From Colwellia maritima (GTDB taxonomy: Bacteria > Pseudomonadota > Gammaproteobacteria > Enterobacterales > Alteromonadaceae): DNA of 64,000 bases. A program made the position numbers and the translations under genes. Position 1 is the first letter of the stretch; every line of letters starts with the position of its first letter. The DNA lies in the NCBI RefSeq assembly GCF_022669015.1, contig NZ_JAKKSL010000002.1, forward strand, positions 992,001 through 1,056,000, given 5' to 3'. Below are positions 29,833-40,192 of the stretch, in pieces. Below the pieces are notes generated by a model. The model saw only the letters and a program-made list of their open reading frames with translations, was not told the origin of the DNA and made no database searches.

Positions 29833-30754
29833 ATGCTAACTCACCAACAAATATCACGCATCAATGATGTATTATATTTTATTCATATGAATATAAGTGA
29901 AAAGTTGTTAGCAAGTGATTTAGCGACTATTGCAGCCTATTCAGAACAGCATTTTCATCGCCTTTTTAAAGCGGTTGTAGGAGAGGCTGTTCATCATTAT
30001 ATCCGTAGAATTAGAATGGAATTTGCAGCCAATCAATTAATGTTCGATCTTGGTACATCAGTATTAGATATCGGCATAAAATCAGGATATTTGTCAGTAT
30101 CATCTTTTAGTCGTGCCTTTAAAACCATCTTTAAAATGTCACCGGGTGAGTGGCGTAACAGTGATCGTCAACATCAACCCAAACCTTTTCTAGCTGATAA
30201 ACAAGTTGCTACTTATTATCAAAGTCTTAATAGCATTACCCTGCCTAAATGCGAGTTAATTGAATTACCTCAACGACATGTCGCTTATGTGCGGCATCAA
30301 GGATATGATCGTTCGATAGCAAATGCTTGGCAAACTTTAAAAGTGTGGGCTAATATGCACAATCGTGACTTTTCCGGCAATTTGGTTTACATCATTCAAA
30401 CTGACTTGGGTAGAGTTAAATAAATGTCGTTATGTCGCTTGTATCGGAATTGATCATCCAATACTACAAAGAGGATTAATCAATAGCATGACAATTCCAG
30501 GGGGCTTGCATGCGGTATTTAAATTGCAGGGAAGTTATGGCGAGCTATTACCCCAATTAAATAATATTTTAGAACATTGGTTACCAACTTCAGGGTTTAA
30601 AATGTTATCAACACCTGCTTATGTGCATTATCAAAAAAATCAATTTTTAGCCGAAGATGAAAAATTTCAATTAGATTTTGTTTACCCATATCACCATTTC
30701 ACTAAGTTAACAAAACGTATTAAAGACACCGAAGGATTAAATCTACTTTCATAA
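29833..30754 (+). CDS. AraC-family regulator with GyrI-like domain, frameshifted
   Basis: About 306 residues. Two helix-turn-helix motifs of the AraC type occupy roughly residues 5-110 (KLLASDLATIAAYSEQHFHRLFK; VLDIGIKSGYLSVSSFSRAFK), followed by a GyrI-like small-molecule-binding domain (LIELPQRHVAYVRHQGYD; later GGLHAVFKLQGSYGEL and FQLDFVYPYH). The frame changes around 30390-30415; a third frame briefly reads GLHHSN, so more than one indel may be present. Such regulators respond to hydrophobic or toxic compounds. It is divergent from the aminotransferase gene and convergent with a LysE-type exporter, which may be its targets. Confidence 0.82.
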
Positions 30755-30781
30755 AGACATCTGAAATACCTCGTGAAAAAA

Positions 30782-31405
30782 CTAACTTAGTGCTAACCAT
30801 AAAGCAACAAGGATCATTAACGTACCTGATATCCTATTTAAACGTTTTACATTATTATGATGAGATAATATTTTCCCCAAGGTTTTACCTCCTGTGGCGT
30901 ATAACATCATACAAGTAAACTCTGAAATCAAGATGACTGTTACTAAAATAGAGAGTTGTGGCATAAGCAAATATTCTTTATTTATAAAAGGGGGTAGTAA
31001 CGAAATCATAAATGCCCAACCTTTTGGATTAGCGATTGCCGTTATTAATCCTTGATTAAATAAGCCACCCTTACTAATTTGTCGCGGAGCATGGCCGTTT
31101 AGGGATAATGCTAATTTTCCTTTTGAACGCCACATATTAAAGCCAATATAAAATAAATAACCAAGACCAATGAGTTTTAATACATTAAAAATCTGTGGAA
31201 ATTGTAGCATGATAGCTGAAACGCCAATGACTGATGCTGTTGCCACAATAGCAACACCAATTAATTCTCCCCACATCATCCATAAAGTATTTCGAATGCC
31301 AATTGACATTCCCAAGGTCATAGCCAACGTCATACACATACCCGGTGTAATCGACACAATAAAGAAAGTCGGTATAAAGAGGCTTAGTAATGCAAAGTCT
31401 ATCAC
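30782..31405 (-). CDS. LysE/RhtB-family amino acid exporter
   Basis: About 207 residues from a proposed GTG at 31405. The open frame extends upstream to a TTG at 31468, but the first 21 residues there are not hydrophobic and lack family resemblance. Six transmembrane helices are expected; visible signatures include LFIPTFFIVSITPGMCM, the Gly-rich start of the family, and GLITAIANPKGWAFMISLLP. LysE/RhtB proteins export amino acids or derivatives. The neighbouring aminotransferase and AraC/GyrI genes suggest a shared amino acid-related function, which remains an inference. Confidence 0.82.
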   Translation of the reverse strand: MIDFALLSLFIPTFFIVSITPGMCMTLAMTLGMSIGIRNTLWMMWGELIGVAIVATASVIGVSAIMLQFPQIFNVLKLIGLGYLFYIGFNMWRSKGKLALSLNGHAPRQISKGGLFNQGLITAIANPKGWAFMISLLPPFINKEYLLMPQLSILVTVILISEFTCMMLYATGGKTLGKILSHHNNVKRLNRISGTLMILVALWLALS

Positions 31406-31670
31406 CAGAGAATGCTCAAATTCAGAAAAATGGACACCGACTTTAGCAAGAAATATTGCCTTAAACAATCAACACAGGTAGCGAATAAAAGTAAAAAAAA
31501 AATAGGGATATAATAAGCTTGAATGAAAGTAACCTACCATTTAAAAATAAATTATAATTTAATACTGTTTCAACGCTGATCACCCTGATAGAATAGCGAA
31601 AATTTTATTTGTCTTCATGTAGCTTCAATATATACTTTAGTTTGCATGAGTTTTTCGGAAATATTTAGTC

Positions 31671-33377
31671 ATGCGTACCAGTCAATATTTACTGTCTACT
31701 TTAAAAGAAACACCTGCAAACGCAGAGGTGATAAGTCACCAATTAATGCTACGTGCAGGGCTTGTAAGAAACCTTGCTTCTGGTTTATACACATGGTTGC
31801 CTACTGGTTTACGTGTATTAAAAAAAGTTGAAAACATTGTTCGTGAAGAAATGCAACGCGCCGGTGTTAACGAAATTTTAATGCCAATGGTTCAACCTGC
31901 TGATTTATGGCAAGAGTCTGGACGTTGGGATGATTATGGTCCAGAATTATTACGCCTTAATGATCGACATAAACGCCCGTTCGTTTTAGGTCCAACTCAT
32001 GAGGAAGTAATAACAAAACTTATAGCCAACGAACTTAGTAGCTATAAACAATTGCCCTTATCATTATTTCAAATTCAAACAAAATTCCGTGATGAAATTC
32101 GCCCTCGTTTTGGTGTTATGCGAGGTCGTGAGTTTTTAATGAAAGATGCTTATTCTTTCCATATAGAACCCTCGTGTCTAGAAAAAACCTATCAAGTTAT
32201 GTTCGATGCTTACTGTCGTATTTTTGATCGCTTAGGTTTAAATTACCGCCCTGTGCTTGCTGACACTGGCTCTATTGGTGGTGATGCTAGCCATGAGTTT
32301 CACGTACTAGCAGATTCAGGCGAAGATGATATTGCTTTTAGTGATGTAAGTGATTTTGCTGCAAACGTTGAAAAAGCTGAAGCACTAGCACCAACGGTTG
32401 CACGTGCTGAGCCAAGCCAAGCGCTAACTGAAATTTCAACACCCAATGTAAAAACAATTGATGATGTTGCTGAGTTCTTAAATGTGGATGTTAAACAAAC
32501 AGTTAAAACATTACTTGTATGCGGTATTGAAAATGAACAAGGTGAAACACCGGTTGTAGCTTTAGTATTACGTGGTGATCATCAACTTAACGAAGTTAAA
32601 GTTGAACATTTATCTCAAATTGCCGCCCCATTGACTTTTGCTACTGATGAGCAAATATTTGCCGCGGTTAATTGTAATGCCGGTTCTATTGGACCTGTTG
32701 GTGTATCAATGACAGTTATTGTTGATAGATCCGCTGCACAGTTGAGTGATTTTGTCTGTGGTGCCAATAAAAATGACGTACATTATACCGGTGTAAACTG
32801 GGATAGAGATTGTTCTGCAATTGAAATCGCTGACTTACGTAATGTAGTTGAAGGCGATCCTAGCCCTTGTGGTCAAGGTAATATAGTAATAAAACGTGGT
32901 ATAGAAGTTGGTCATATCTTCCGACTAGGCACTAAATATGCTGAAGCAATGAAGTGTTCTGTATTAAATGAAGCAGGTAAAAACCAAACCTTAACGATGG
33001 GTTGTTATGGTATTGGCGTATCGCGTATTGTTGCTGCAGCGATAGAACAAAACCATGATCAATATGGGATTAAATGGCCTGCTGCTATTGCACCTTTTCA
33101 AGTTGCCATTGTGCCAATGAATATGGCTAAATCTGCACGTGTTAAAGAAACAGCTGAAGGTTTATATGAGAAGTTAAATAACGGTATTGAGGTATTATTT
33201 GACGACAGAAAAGAACGACCTGGTGTTATGTTTGCTGATCATGAATTAATGGGGACACCATTATTATTGGTTATTGGAGAACGTAATTTAGATGAAAATC
33301 AAGTTGAAGTGAAAAACAGGATCACTGGCGAAAAATCACTTCTGGCAATTGATGATGTTATGTCGCTTTTTAGCTAA
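31671..33377 (+). CDS. proS: Prolyl-tRNA synthetase
   Basis: 568 residues, close to the 572 of E. coli. Class II catalytic motifs are present: [53 protein letters not shown] and [13 protein letters not shown]. Between about residues 225 and 400 is the YbaK-like editing domain ([27 protein letters not shown]) that clears Ala-tRNAPro, so this is the bacterial type with internal editing. The C-terminal anticodon domain begins near FQVAIVPMN. The gene is intact and is followed by an intrinsic terminator. Confidence 0.97.
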   Translation: MRTSQYLLSTLKETPANAEVISHQLMLRAGLVRNLASGLYTWLPTGLRVLKKVENIVREEMQRAGVNEILMPMVQPADLWQESGRWDDYGPELLRLNDRHKRPFVLGPTHEEVITKLIANELSSYKQLPLSLFQIQTKFRDEIRPRFGVMRGREFLMKDAYSFHIEPSCLEKTYQVMFDAYCRIFDRLGLNYRPVLADTGSIGGDASHEFHVLADSGEDDIAFSDVSDFAANVEKAEALAPTVARAEPSQALTEISTPNVKTIDDVAEFLNVDVKQTVKTLLVCGIENEQGETPVVALVLRGDHQLNEVKVEHLSQIAAPLTFATDEQIFAAVNCNAGSIGPVGVSMTVIVDRSAAQLSDFVCGANKNDVHYTGVNWDRDCSAIEIADLRNVVEGDPSPCGQGNIVIKRGIEVGHIFRLGTKYAEAMKCSVLNEAGKNQTLTMGCYGIGVSRIVAAAIEQNHDQYGIKWPAAIAPFQVAIVPMNMAKSARVKETAEGLYEKLNNGIEVLFDDRKERPGVMFADHELMGTPLLLVIGERNLDENQVEVKNRITGEKSLLAIDDVMSLFS

Positions 33378-33433
33378 ATTTCCTATTTTCTTTCGCGACT
33401 AACTTATTGCGCAAAGTAAATATATCAGCATAA

Positions 33434-33457
33434 AAGAGGAGCTTCGGCTCCTTTTTT
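33434..33457 (+). terminator. proS terminator
   Basis: AGGAGC-TTCG-GCTCCT stem with a stable TTCG tetraloop, preceded by A and followed by five T. Confidence 0.9.
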
Positions 33458-33613
33458 GCTTAATAAAATATAAAAAAACCGCTTTTATGCTGTTTTATAA
33501 AAAAAAATGATAAATTATCATTAAAAACTGATCTTTAGCTATTTCAATATGCATGATTATTAGCAACAATGATACCTCATCCCTTAATCGCATATATAAG
33601 AAGTACACTCACC

Positions 33614-34833
33614 ATGAAAGCTATCAAAAAGTCATCTAAATTAGACAATGTTTGTTATGAAATTAGAGGACAAATTGCAGCTGAAGCACGTCGTTTAGAA
33701 GATGAAGGACATAAAATCCTTAAACTAAATATAGGTAACCCTGCCCCATTTGGATTTGAGGCACCTGACGACATATTAAAAGACGTTATTTATAATTTGC
33801 CCCGCTCTCAAGGTTATACTGAATCTAAGGGTATTTATTCTGCCCGGGTTGCCGTAATGCAATATTTCCAACAACAAGGTATTAAAGATGTTGGTGTTGA
33901 AGATATATATATTGGCAATGGTGTTAGTGAACTTATTGTCATGGCAATGCAAGGTTTGTTAAATAATGGTGATGAAGTATTGATTCCTGCGCCTGATTAT
34001 CCATTATGGACTGCAGCCGTGGCTTTATCTGGTGGTACAGCGAAACATTACATTTGTGATGATGAAAATTATTGGTATCCCGACCTTGAAGATATGGCGA
34101 GTAAAATTACCGATAAAACAAAAGCCATTGTCTTAATAAATCCTAATAACCCTACAGGGGCTGTATACCCTGAAGAAATCCTTCAAGGCATTATTGCATT
34201 AGCGCGTAAGCATAGCTTAATCATCTTTAGTGATGAAATTTATGACAAGATCTTATACGATCAAGCGAAACATATTCCAACGGCATCGCTTGCACAAGAT
34301 GTGCTAATAATAACAATGGGTGGCTTATCTAAAAATTATCGAATTCTTTGGGTTTAGAGCGGGTTGGATGGTGATCTCCGGTCCTAAAATTCATGCTGAA
34401 GATTATTTAGAAGGCTTAAATATATTAGCATCAATGCGATTGTGTGCAAACGTACCTTGCCAACACGCTATTCAAACCGCTTTAGGTGGTTATCAAAGTA
34501 TTAATGAATTAATTACAGGTAACGGACGTTTACTAAAGCAACGTAATGTTGCGGCTAAAATGATTAACGATATCGATGGATTATCATGCCACCCTGCCGA
34601 TGGGTGCATTATATCTATTTGTAAAAGTTGATGCCGAAAAATTCAATATCACAAATGATGAAAAAATGGTGCTCGATTTACTTAAACAAGAAAAAATCTT
34701 ACTTGCTCATGGTAGTGCTTTTAACATGGAAGCAAAAAATTACTTTAGACTCGTATTTTTGCCTCACGTAGATGAGTTAATACCCGCACTAGAAAAACTT
34801 AAGAATTTCTTTCTCACTTATCAACAAGAATAA
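33614..34833 (+). CDS. alaA: Glutamate-pyruvate aminotransferase AlaA, frameshifted twice
   Basis: Corrected length 405 residues, the same as E. coli AlaA (YfbQ). Removing one base near 34345 and one near 34605 (an extra G in GATGGGTGC) restores a continuous product: KSSKLDNVCYEIRG at the start, LNIGNPAPFGFEAPDD, YIGNGVSELI, PDYPLWTAAVALSGG, INPNNPTGAVYPEE, then GLSKNYRIFGFRAGWM with the PLP lysine. The ATG at 33614 matches the family start. AlaA makes alanine from pyruvate and glutamate. The neighbouring yfbR-like gene is also adjacent to alaA in E. coli, supporting the identity. Confidence 0.93.
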
Positions 34834-34933
34834 AATACACACGAAATGAAATTACGCTCTACTAAAAACTATACCCAGTTATTAGTAGAACGTAATGATC
34901 TGTTAAAACTAATGGTTGATTTGGTATACGCTT

Positions 34934-35547
34934 TTAATCTGGGCGTGAAAGCTCGTCTAATGTTTGCATACAGGCAGGAAATTGAGATGTAAAATACTCA
35001 TTTACTTCTGGCCATTGTTCACAATGCTTACTTACCCTTTTTGCTAATAATGCCGTGGCATCAATAAACTCTCTGTTGCCAACATTAATTTCTGACAAGC
35101 TGTAATGATAAGCAGCTAAGTCATCTGCAGCTTTAACAATAGCTTTAGTTTCTTTATCCACTTTAGCTTGTATGACTAAAGGAGCCATGGCTTCATGTAA
35201 ATAATCGGGCAAGCCCTGGTAGACCATAGAATGCTCTACCTCACTTTCAATTTTTTTATTTGTTCAGTAAGCTCAGGATTATAATATTTTAATGGACTAG
35301 GAATATCCCCTACCCCACCTGATTCAGAGGCTTCATGGTAAAGTGCTGCTAGAGTGATCAATGAAGGATCATAGCTTCGCTTGAATTTTATTTTGCCAAT
35401 CAAAGCAATTTGATGACTGATTAACGCAACTTCAAATGAGTGTTGAGCACAAGTTTCCGGTTCCCTAGCAGTCATCAAAGGCCAACGGATTATCTTCCTC
35501 AGCCTAAGCATCCATGCACTAAAACTGCCTTTTTTATGATGAAACAT
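34934..35547 (-). CDS. yfbR: YfbR-like 5'-deoxynucleotidase (HD domain), frameshifted
   Basis: About 204 residues after one base is restored near 35235 (E. coli YfbR has 199). Conserved features are LRKIIRWPLM (the substrate-contacting Arg-Trp), AQHSFEVALISHQIA with the first metal His, LKYYNPEL and KAADDLAAYH with the last metal Asp. The HD pair reads His-Glu (LYHEASE) rather than His-Asp, and the following loop SGGVGDIP is one residue longer than VLTGDLP. This may be error or real divergence. YfbR releases phosphate from dNMPs. It is convergent with alaA. Confidence 0.8.
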
Positions 35548-35565
35548 CAGCTTGTTCCCATTTAA

Positions 35566-36138
35566 TTAATGAAATTGTGATACAACTTCTTTAACAATAT
35601 CTTTAATAACTGCTGAAGGAGTTTCTTGATCACGAGAATTCAAACGTTTAGTAGCTTGACCATGCCAAGCAGGTTGATGTGACTTAACATCAAACACATC
35701 AATAGCCAGTTTTCCTTCAGTATATTGACGTAGCTCTGTATCATTAGACATCATGGCACCAAACATTCCATTATAGTAACCACGTCCCCAACCAAAACGA
35801 CCACGATAAGAAAAAGGATAATGGCTAATAGTTACCTTATCTCGACTTCCTACCGTATAAGAAATAGTAAAATCTGCTTCTTCAGCATTTTCTATTAATT
35901 TATATCCTTGAGAGTTAAAAGCTTGCTCTATCTCTTTGTCTACACGTAATTTCATTACCGGATTAAAATCTTCCGTGGCTGCCATTATTTTAGTATCTGT
36001 TAACCATGCAAATGTCTTATAGTTTTCGGTATTAATTTCTGTGTTTTTATCGAAATAAACCTTTGTTTTATAGTTTGCTGCACAACTGGCAACAAAGATA
36101 ACAAGTGTCATCACTAGTACTTTTTTTAGATGATACAT
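35566..36138 (-). CDS. DUF4136 lipoprotein
   Basis: About 190 residues from the ATG at 36138, chosen for the AAGGAT site upstream; the ORF could extend 18 codons but these are not signal-like. Signal KKVLVMTLVIFVASC ends in a lipobox (VASC). The mature protein shows the DUF4136 pattern: YKTFAWL near the start, a helix KLRVDKEIEQAFNSQGYKL, ADFTISYTVGSRDK and a C-terminal LAIDVFDVKSHQPAWHGQA. It is an outer-membrane lipoprotein family of unknown role. A Gly/Tyr/Arg-rich loop (FSYRGRFGWGRGYYNG) stands in the middle. Confidence 0.87.
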   Translation of the reverse strand: MYHLKKVLVMTLVIFVASCAANYKTKVYFDKNTEINTENYKTFAWLTDTKIMAATEDFNPVMKLRVDKEIEQAFNSQGYKLIENAEEADFTISYTVGSRDKVTISHYPFSYRGRFGWGRGYYNGMFGAMMSNDTELRQYTEGKLAIDVFDVKSHQPAWHGQATKRLNSRDQETPSAVIKDIVKEVVSQFH

Positions 36139-36363
36139 AATTCTATCCTTTAACTTCATTATTTCTTCGATGTTTTCAAACAGTGTTTTCAAATAATAAA
36201 ATGATATTTTTATTCACTATTACGGTGTGTTGTTACTATAGGTCATAATATAAAGCTAAAATAGTAAAAACCAATAAATAACTGGATTTTTTGATACTTT
36301 TCTTAAATCACATAAATTATCTCAATTAATTGTATAAAATCATCTTCATTTTGTATTTAAAGG

Positions 36364-36392
36364 TTGACAGTTATTGTTAAACCCTTTAAAAA
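36364..36392 (+). promoter_or_regulatory. Possible ilv promoter
   Basis: A perfect -35 (TTGACA at 36364-36369) and a 17-base spacer to a weak -10 (TAAAAA at 36387). Transcription would begin near 36400, about 60 bases before the leader peptide. Confidence 0.6.
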
Positions 36393-36461
36393 TAGAACCA
36401 AGTTTTATCTTCTTATTATTAACGATAAGATCTTAACAATATAAATTGTATTTTAAAGACT

Positions 36462-36551
36462 ATGCATTCAAACATTTTAAACAATAACGTCGTCCTCATG
36501 GTCGTAGTGGTTCTCAAATCACTGCGAGGATTAGGTTGTTTGAAAAATTAG
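36462..36551 (+). CDS. ilv leader peptide (attenuation)
   Basis: A 29-codon ORF starting ATG at 36462 and ending TAG at 36549-36551, placed between the ilv promoter and a terminator. Residues 10-18 are Val-Val-Leu-Met-Val-Val-Val-Val-Leu, with Ile5 and Leu6, 21, 24 and 27: twelve to fourteen branched-chain codons in 29. This is what ribosome-mediated attenuation of ilv operons needs: lack of Val or Leu stalls the ribosome on this run. It is too short for usual gene calls. No sequence relation to E. coli ilvL or ivbL is needed for the function. Confidence 0.88.
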   Translation: MHSNILNNNVVLMVVVVLKSLRGLGCLKN

Positions 36552-36618
36552 CTTTTAGATAAACAGGTAAGCAATAAAATAACCAAACCCTCGCTCTAAT
36601 TTAGACCGGGGGTTTTTT
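36524..36618 (+). promoter_or_regulatory. ilv attenuator: antiterminator and terminator
   Basis: Terminator: AAACCCTCG (36585-36593) pairs with CGGGGGTTT (36607-36615), closed inside by TCTA/TAGA and followed by six T. Antiterminator: GCGAGGATTAGGTT (36524-36537) pairs with AACCAAACCCTCGC (36581-36594), 12 of 14 positions, and removes the terminator's 5' arm. An upstream TCCTC (36493-36497) can instead pair with GAGGA (36526-36530), giving the protector hairpin when the ribosome finishes the leader. All three alternative structures of a classic attenuator are thus visible. Confidence 0.88.
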
Positions 36619-36651
36619 GTATATTAATCATCAACATTAATAGGTATCGAT

Positions 36652-38380
36652 ATGACAACAGAGCTTTTTACTGGTGCAGAAATGGTAGTTAAAGCATTAT
36701 CAGCACTTAAGGTTAAGTATATTTTTGGCTACCCTGGCGGGTCAGTTTTAGATCTATACGATGCAATTTTCCAAAGAAGATGAAATAGAACATATTCTAG
36801 TTCGCCATGAGCAAGCAGCAACGCATATGGCAGATGGATACACAAGAGCTACAGGTGAAGTTGGCGTTGTTTTAGCTACCTCAGGTCCTGGTGCAACAAA
36901 CTGTGTTACTGGTATAGCTACTGCGTATATGGACTCAATTCCAATGGTTGTTTTAGCAGGACAAGTACCGACAACCTTAATTGGTAATGATGCCTTTCAA
37001 GAAACTGATATTGTTGGTTGTACACGCCCTATTATTAAACATAGTTTTAACTGTCGTGATTTAGCAGAAATTCCAAATATAATTGCTAAAGCTTTTTACA
37101 TTGCCAAGACAGGCAGACCGGGTCCTGTTGTTGTTGAATTACCTAAAGACTTACTTATTCCACAAAATAAAGCGCCCTTTAAAATAGAAACTAACGTAAA
37201 AATGCGTTCATATAATCCAAACGTTAAAGGGCATCCAAAACAAATACGTAAAGCTGTCAAAACAATAGCAGCAGCTAAAAAATTAGTTGTTTACTCAGGT
37301 GGTGGCATCGTACTGGCTGATGCCTCTGAGCTATTAACAACCTTAGTAGAAACATTAAAAGCCCCTATTACCAATACACTAATGGGCCTAGGTGGTATTT
37401 CTGGTACCCATGAAAACTTTATTGGTATGTTAGGTATGCATGGCAGTATAGAAGCCAATAAAACGATGGCAAATGCTGATGTTATTCTTGCGCTTGGTGC
37501 TCGGTTTGACGATAGAGTTACTAATAATGTTGAAAAATTTTGCCCTAATGCAACCATTATTCATGTAGATATTGATCCTACCTCAATTTCTAAAACGATT
37601 AGTGCTCATATCCCTGTCGTTGGTTTAGTAGATATTGTTATTCAACAATTGCTTGATGAACTTAAAGCCACTAATTACAAACCAAACGAAGAAGCACTAA
37701 GTGCCTGGTGGCAGCAAATTCACCTTTGGCGAGACATGAGAAGTTTTAGTTATAAACAAGTTGATGGTGAAAAAATCAAACCTCAACGTGTAGTTGAAGC
37801 AATGTATAAAATTACCAAGGGTGAAGCTTATGTTGCCTCTGATGTAGGTCAACATCAAATGTTTGCTGCACAATATTATCCTTTTGCGAAACCTCGTCAG
37901 TGGATTAACTCTGGTGGGGCAGGCACCATGGGCTTTGGTTTACCTGCAGCGATGGGTGTAAAACTTGCTTTTCCAGATAAACATGTCATTTGTATTACTG
38001 GGGATGGCTCAATTCAAATGAATATTCAAGAACTTTCAACGTGTAAACAATATAACTTACCTGTTGTGATCATAACGCTGAATAACCGTTCTCTTGGCAT
38101 GGTTCGACAATGGCAAGATATGGTGTATGACGGCAGACATGCGTCTTCTTACATGGAGTCATTACCCGACTTTATCAAAGTTGCCGAAGCTTACGGACAT
38201 GTAGGGATTCAAATTGACACCTTAGATGAACTGGATTCAAAATTAGAAGAAGCTTTCAGTATTAAAGATAAACTTGTTTTTGTTGATGTGCTTGTTGATG
38301 AAAAAGAACATGTTTACCCTATGCATATTCGTCAAGGCGGTATTGATGATATGTGGATTGCTAAGGGGGTAAAAGCTTAA
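36652..38380 (+). CDS. ilvI: Acetolactate synthase large subunit, frameshifted
   Basis: 575 residues when one base is removed from TTTTCC near 36773, which gives [18 protein letters not shown] in place of a stop. Domains: PYR (residues 1-170, with [17 protein letters not shown]), central (RFDDRVT) and PP with the thiamin diphosphate motif [12 protein letters not shown]...[25 protein letters not shown] is typical of the IlvI/IlvB type. The enzyme condenses two pyruvates to acetolactate, or pyruvate with 2-ketobutyrate, for Val, Leu and Ile. It sits behind an attenuator and before ilvH. As the pathway is conserved, I regard the break as error. Confidence 0.94.
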
Positions 38381-38481
38381 TGCATTTTAATACACAGAAT
38401 TCAAACGCGACAAATACAACCTTGTTCAACATTATTGATGAACTATGTACTGCAATACACAATAAAGGAGTTAAAGCATAA
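38380..38481 (+). CDS. 33-codon ORF coupled between ilvI and ilvH
   Basis: The ATG at 38380 overlaps the ilvI stop (TAATG), and its TAA at 38479-38481 overlaps the ilvH start (TAATG). The ribosome site is AAGGGGG before ilvI's stop, and AAAGGAG inside it serves ilvH. The product is polar with a helix-like FNIIDELCTAIH and ends KGVKA, as does IlvI (KGVKA), so the spacer may have begun as a duplication of the ilvI end. In E. coli ilvI and ilvH are almost contiguous. Coding is suggested by perfect coupling on both sides; function is unknown. Confidence 0.55.
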   Translation: MHFNTQNSNATNTTLFNIIDELCTAIHNKGVKA

Positions 38482-38978
38482 TGCGTCATATTTTAGCAAT
38501 TTTACTGGAAAATGAACCTGGCGCACTTTCGCGTATCGTTGGTCTATTTTCACAGCGTGCTTACAACATAGAAAGCTTAACCGTTGCGCCAACCGATGAT
38601 AACAGTTTATCGCGCATCACCATTGCTACCTCTGGTGACGATAAAGTGTTAGAACAAATTGTAAAACAGGTAAATAAATTAGTGGATGTCATCAAAATAT
38701 CTGAATTAACCGATCGAAAACACGTAGAACGCGAGCTTTTGCTAGTAAAAGTTACTGCAATGAATAATACATCACGTACTGAAGTTAAACGAATTACAGA
38801 TATTTTCAGAGGTGCTATTATCGACATTGGTAAACAAGTTTACACAATTGAATTAACGGGTAATAGTGATAAATTAAATGCCTTTATTGAAGCCCTAAGT
38901 AATGAAACTGAGATAATAGAATCAGCTCGTTCAGGCTGCGTAGGCATGGTTCGTGGTGAAAAAGCCCTAAGAGTTTAA
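38481..38978 (+). CDS. ilvH: Acetolactate synthase small (regulatory) subunit
   Basis: 165 residues with an N-terminal ACT domain (residues 1-78) that begins MRHILAILLENEPGALSR and continues GLFSQRAYNIESLTVAPTDD, and a C-terminal ACT-like half (EVKRITDIFRGAIIDIG). It matches E. coli IlvH (163 residues) in layout. It activates the large subunit and binds valine for feedback control. It is the last gene of the attenuated operon. The frame is intact. Confidence 0.96.
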   Translation: MRHILAILLENEPGALSRIVGLFSQRAYNIESLTVAPTDDNSLSRITIATSGDDKVLEQIVKQVNKLVDVIKISELTDRKHVERELLLVKVTAMNNTSRTEVKRITDIFRGAIIDIGKQVYTIELTGNSDKLNAFIEALSNETEIIESARSGCVGMVRGEKALRV

Positions 38979-39027
38979 AATGTAAACTTTGTATTGAAGC
39001 TTATCACTTATCTATGCTTTTTAATTT

Positions 39028-39078
39028 GGGGGTATTATTTACTTTTATTATCAATATAATTTAAGTAATATTTACCCC
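39028..39078. other. Imperfect hairpin after ilvH
   Basis: GGGGGTATTATTTACTT and AAGTAATATTTACCCC are nearly complementary over 16 bases around a T/A-rich loop. It has no T-run, so it is an uncertain terminator or a leader element for the lipoprotein gene at 39108. Confidence 0.4.
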
Positions 39079-39107
39079 TTATAAAATGTATTAGATTAAG
39101 GATATTC

Positions 39108-39365
39108 ATGAAACATTATAGATTAGGATTTTTTATTTATTTGGTTGCAGTACTATCTGCATGTACTTCAACTTCAGAAGAAGCCAAAAAGACAACAGCC
39201 AAAAACTCAAGTGAGTCAGAGTTAATATGTCAAACATTCACACCAACTGGCAGCCACATTAAAAAAAGAGTATGTAAAACACCTGAACAGGTTGAAATGG
39301 AAAAGTTAAAAAACGACGAATCAGTTAGAGCATTAACCGTTGATAGAAATAATAATCGTATGTAA
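39108..39365 (+). CDS. Small lipoprotein
   Basis: 85 residues with signal LGFFIYLVAVLSAC (lipobox LSAC). The mature part has ICQTFTPTGSHIKKRVCKTPEQVE, a Cys-X(n)-TGS-X(n)-Cys pattern seen in small marine gammaproteobacterial lipoproteins of unknown role; the two cysteines could form a disulphide. ATG at 39108 has AAGGATA upstream. It stands alone between ilvH and a DUF1653 gene. No function can be assigned. Confidence 0.75.
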   Translation: MKHYRLGFFIYLVAVLSACTSTSEEAKKTTAKNSSESELICQTFTPTGSHIKKRVCKTPEQVEMEKLKNDESVRALTVDRNNNRM

Positions 39366-39542
39366 TGTTCACTTATACTATGGAGTGAACTCATAATTAA
39401 TATTTCGCATCATATGCTTAAATTTTAATATTCTCTCAGCTAATAAATAGATATAAGACAAAAAGAAAATCCCTTATGTCTATGTAATTATTAAACTAAG
39501 AGAACACATCAGATATTTTCTTGCTATTTTATTGAGGTTTTA

Positions 39543-39752
39543 ATGACGAAGTTAGGTAAATACCAACACTTTAAAGGTAGTTATTATCAAGTACTACACA
39601 TTGCTAGACACAGTGAAACAGAAGAATATTTTGTTGTCTATCATCCTTTTGAAAATAAAGATGATATTTGGGTACGCCCGTTATCTATGTTTAATGAGAT
39701 TATTTTAAGAGATGGTAAAAATGTTCAACGCTTTAAATATGTTGGTGAATAG
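39543..39752 (+). CDS. DUF1653 protein
   Basis: 69 residues matching DUF1653: GKYQHFKGSYYQVLHIARHSETEEYFVVYHP near the start and WVRPLSMFNEIILRDGKNVQRFKYV at the end. A small SH3-like barrel family, cytoplasmic and of unknown function. It has a plausible start at 39543 (GAGG upstream). It is convergent with acyP. Confidence 0.88.
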   Translation: MTKLGKYQHFKGSYYQVLHIARHSETEEYFVVYHPFENKDDIWVRPLSMFNEIILRDGKNVQRFKYVGE

Positions 39753-39802
39753 TTTTCTCAACACTCACGTTCAAAGCGTTATCACGATTCGTTACCTTAG
39801 TG

Positions 39803-40072
39803 TTAGCTGATGGAAAAAAATCGATGTTCTTGCCATTCTACTTGCTTTTGTTGCATTTTAGTCACCTCAGCTCGCTTAGGACCGTCTTTTAACCAAGCTA
39901 ACATTATTTTTACATTCTCCTCTTCCCCCGAAAGAAAAACTTCAACATCACCATCTGCTAAATTTCTAGCATAACCACTGAGCCCCAATTCAATTGCTTT
40001 TTGCTGACTGGATACGCGAAAATAAACACCTTGCACTTTTCCTGTCACATGAGCTATATAGCTAACATTCAT
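39803..40072 (-). CDS. acyP: Acylphosphatase
   Basis: 89 residues. The signature GKVQGVYFR holds catalytic Arg19, and GYARNLADGDVEV holds Asn37, both needed for hydrolysis of acyl phosphates such as carbamoyl phosphate. The length is normal for the family (about 90). The cytoplasmic enzyme is single-domain. It is convergent with the DUF1653 gene. Confidence 0.95.
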   Translation of the reverse strand: MNVSYIAHVTGKVQGVYFRVSSQQKAIELGLSGYARNLADGDVEVFLSGEEENVKIMLAWLKDGPKRAEVTKMQQKQVEWQEHRFFSIS

Positions 40073-40192
40073 AATGTATATTCATTCCATTTGTTATTAA
40101 TATTATTAAACAAAGCTTTTACTACAAAGCTTATATTACAATATAAAGTATAGACGTTTTTCTTAAATACAGGGATATTATTCGCAGCTAAA

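Noticed and set aside
39028..39078. Riboswitch in front of the small lipoprotein gene
   Set aside because: Only a simple imperfect hairpin is visible; no known riboswitch core was recognised.
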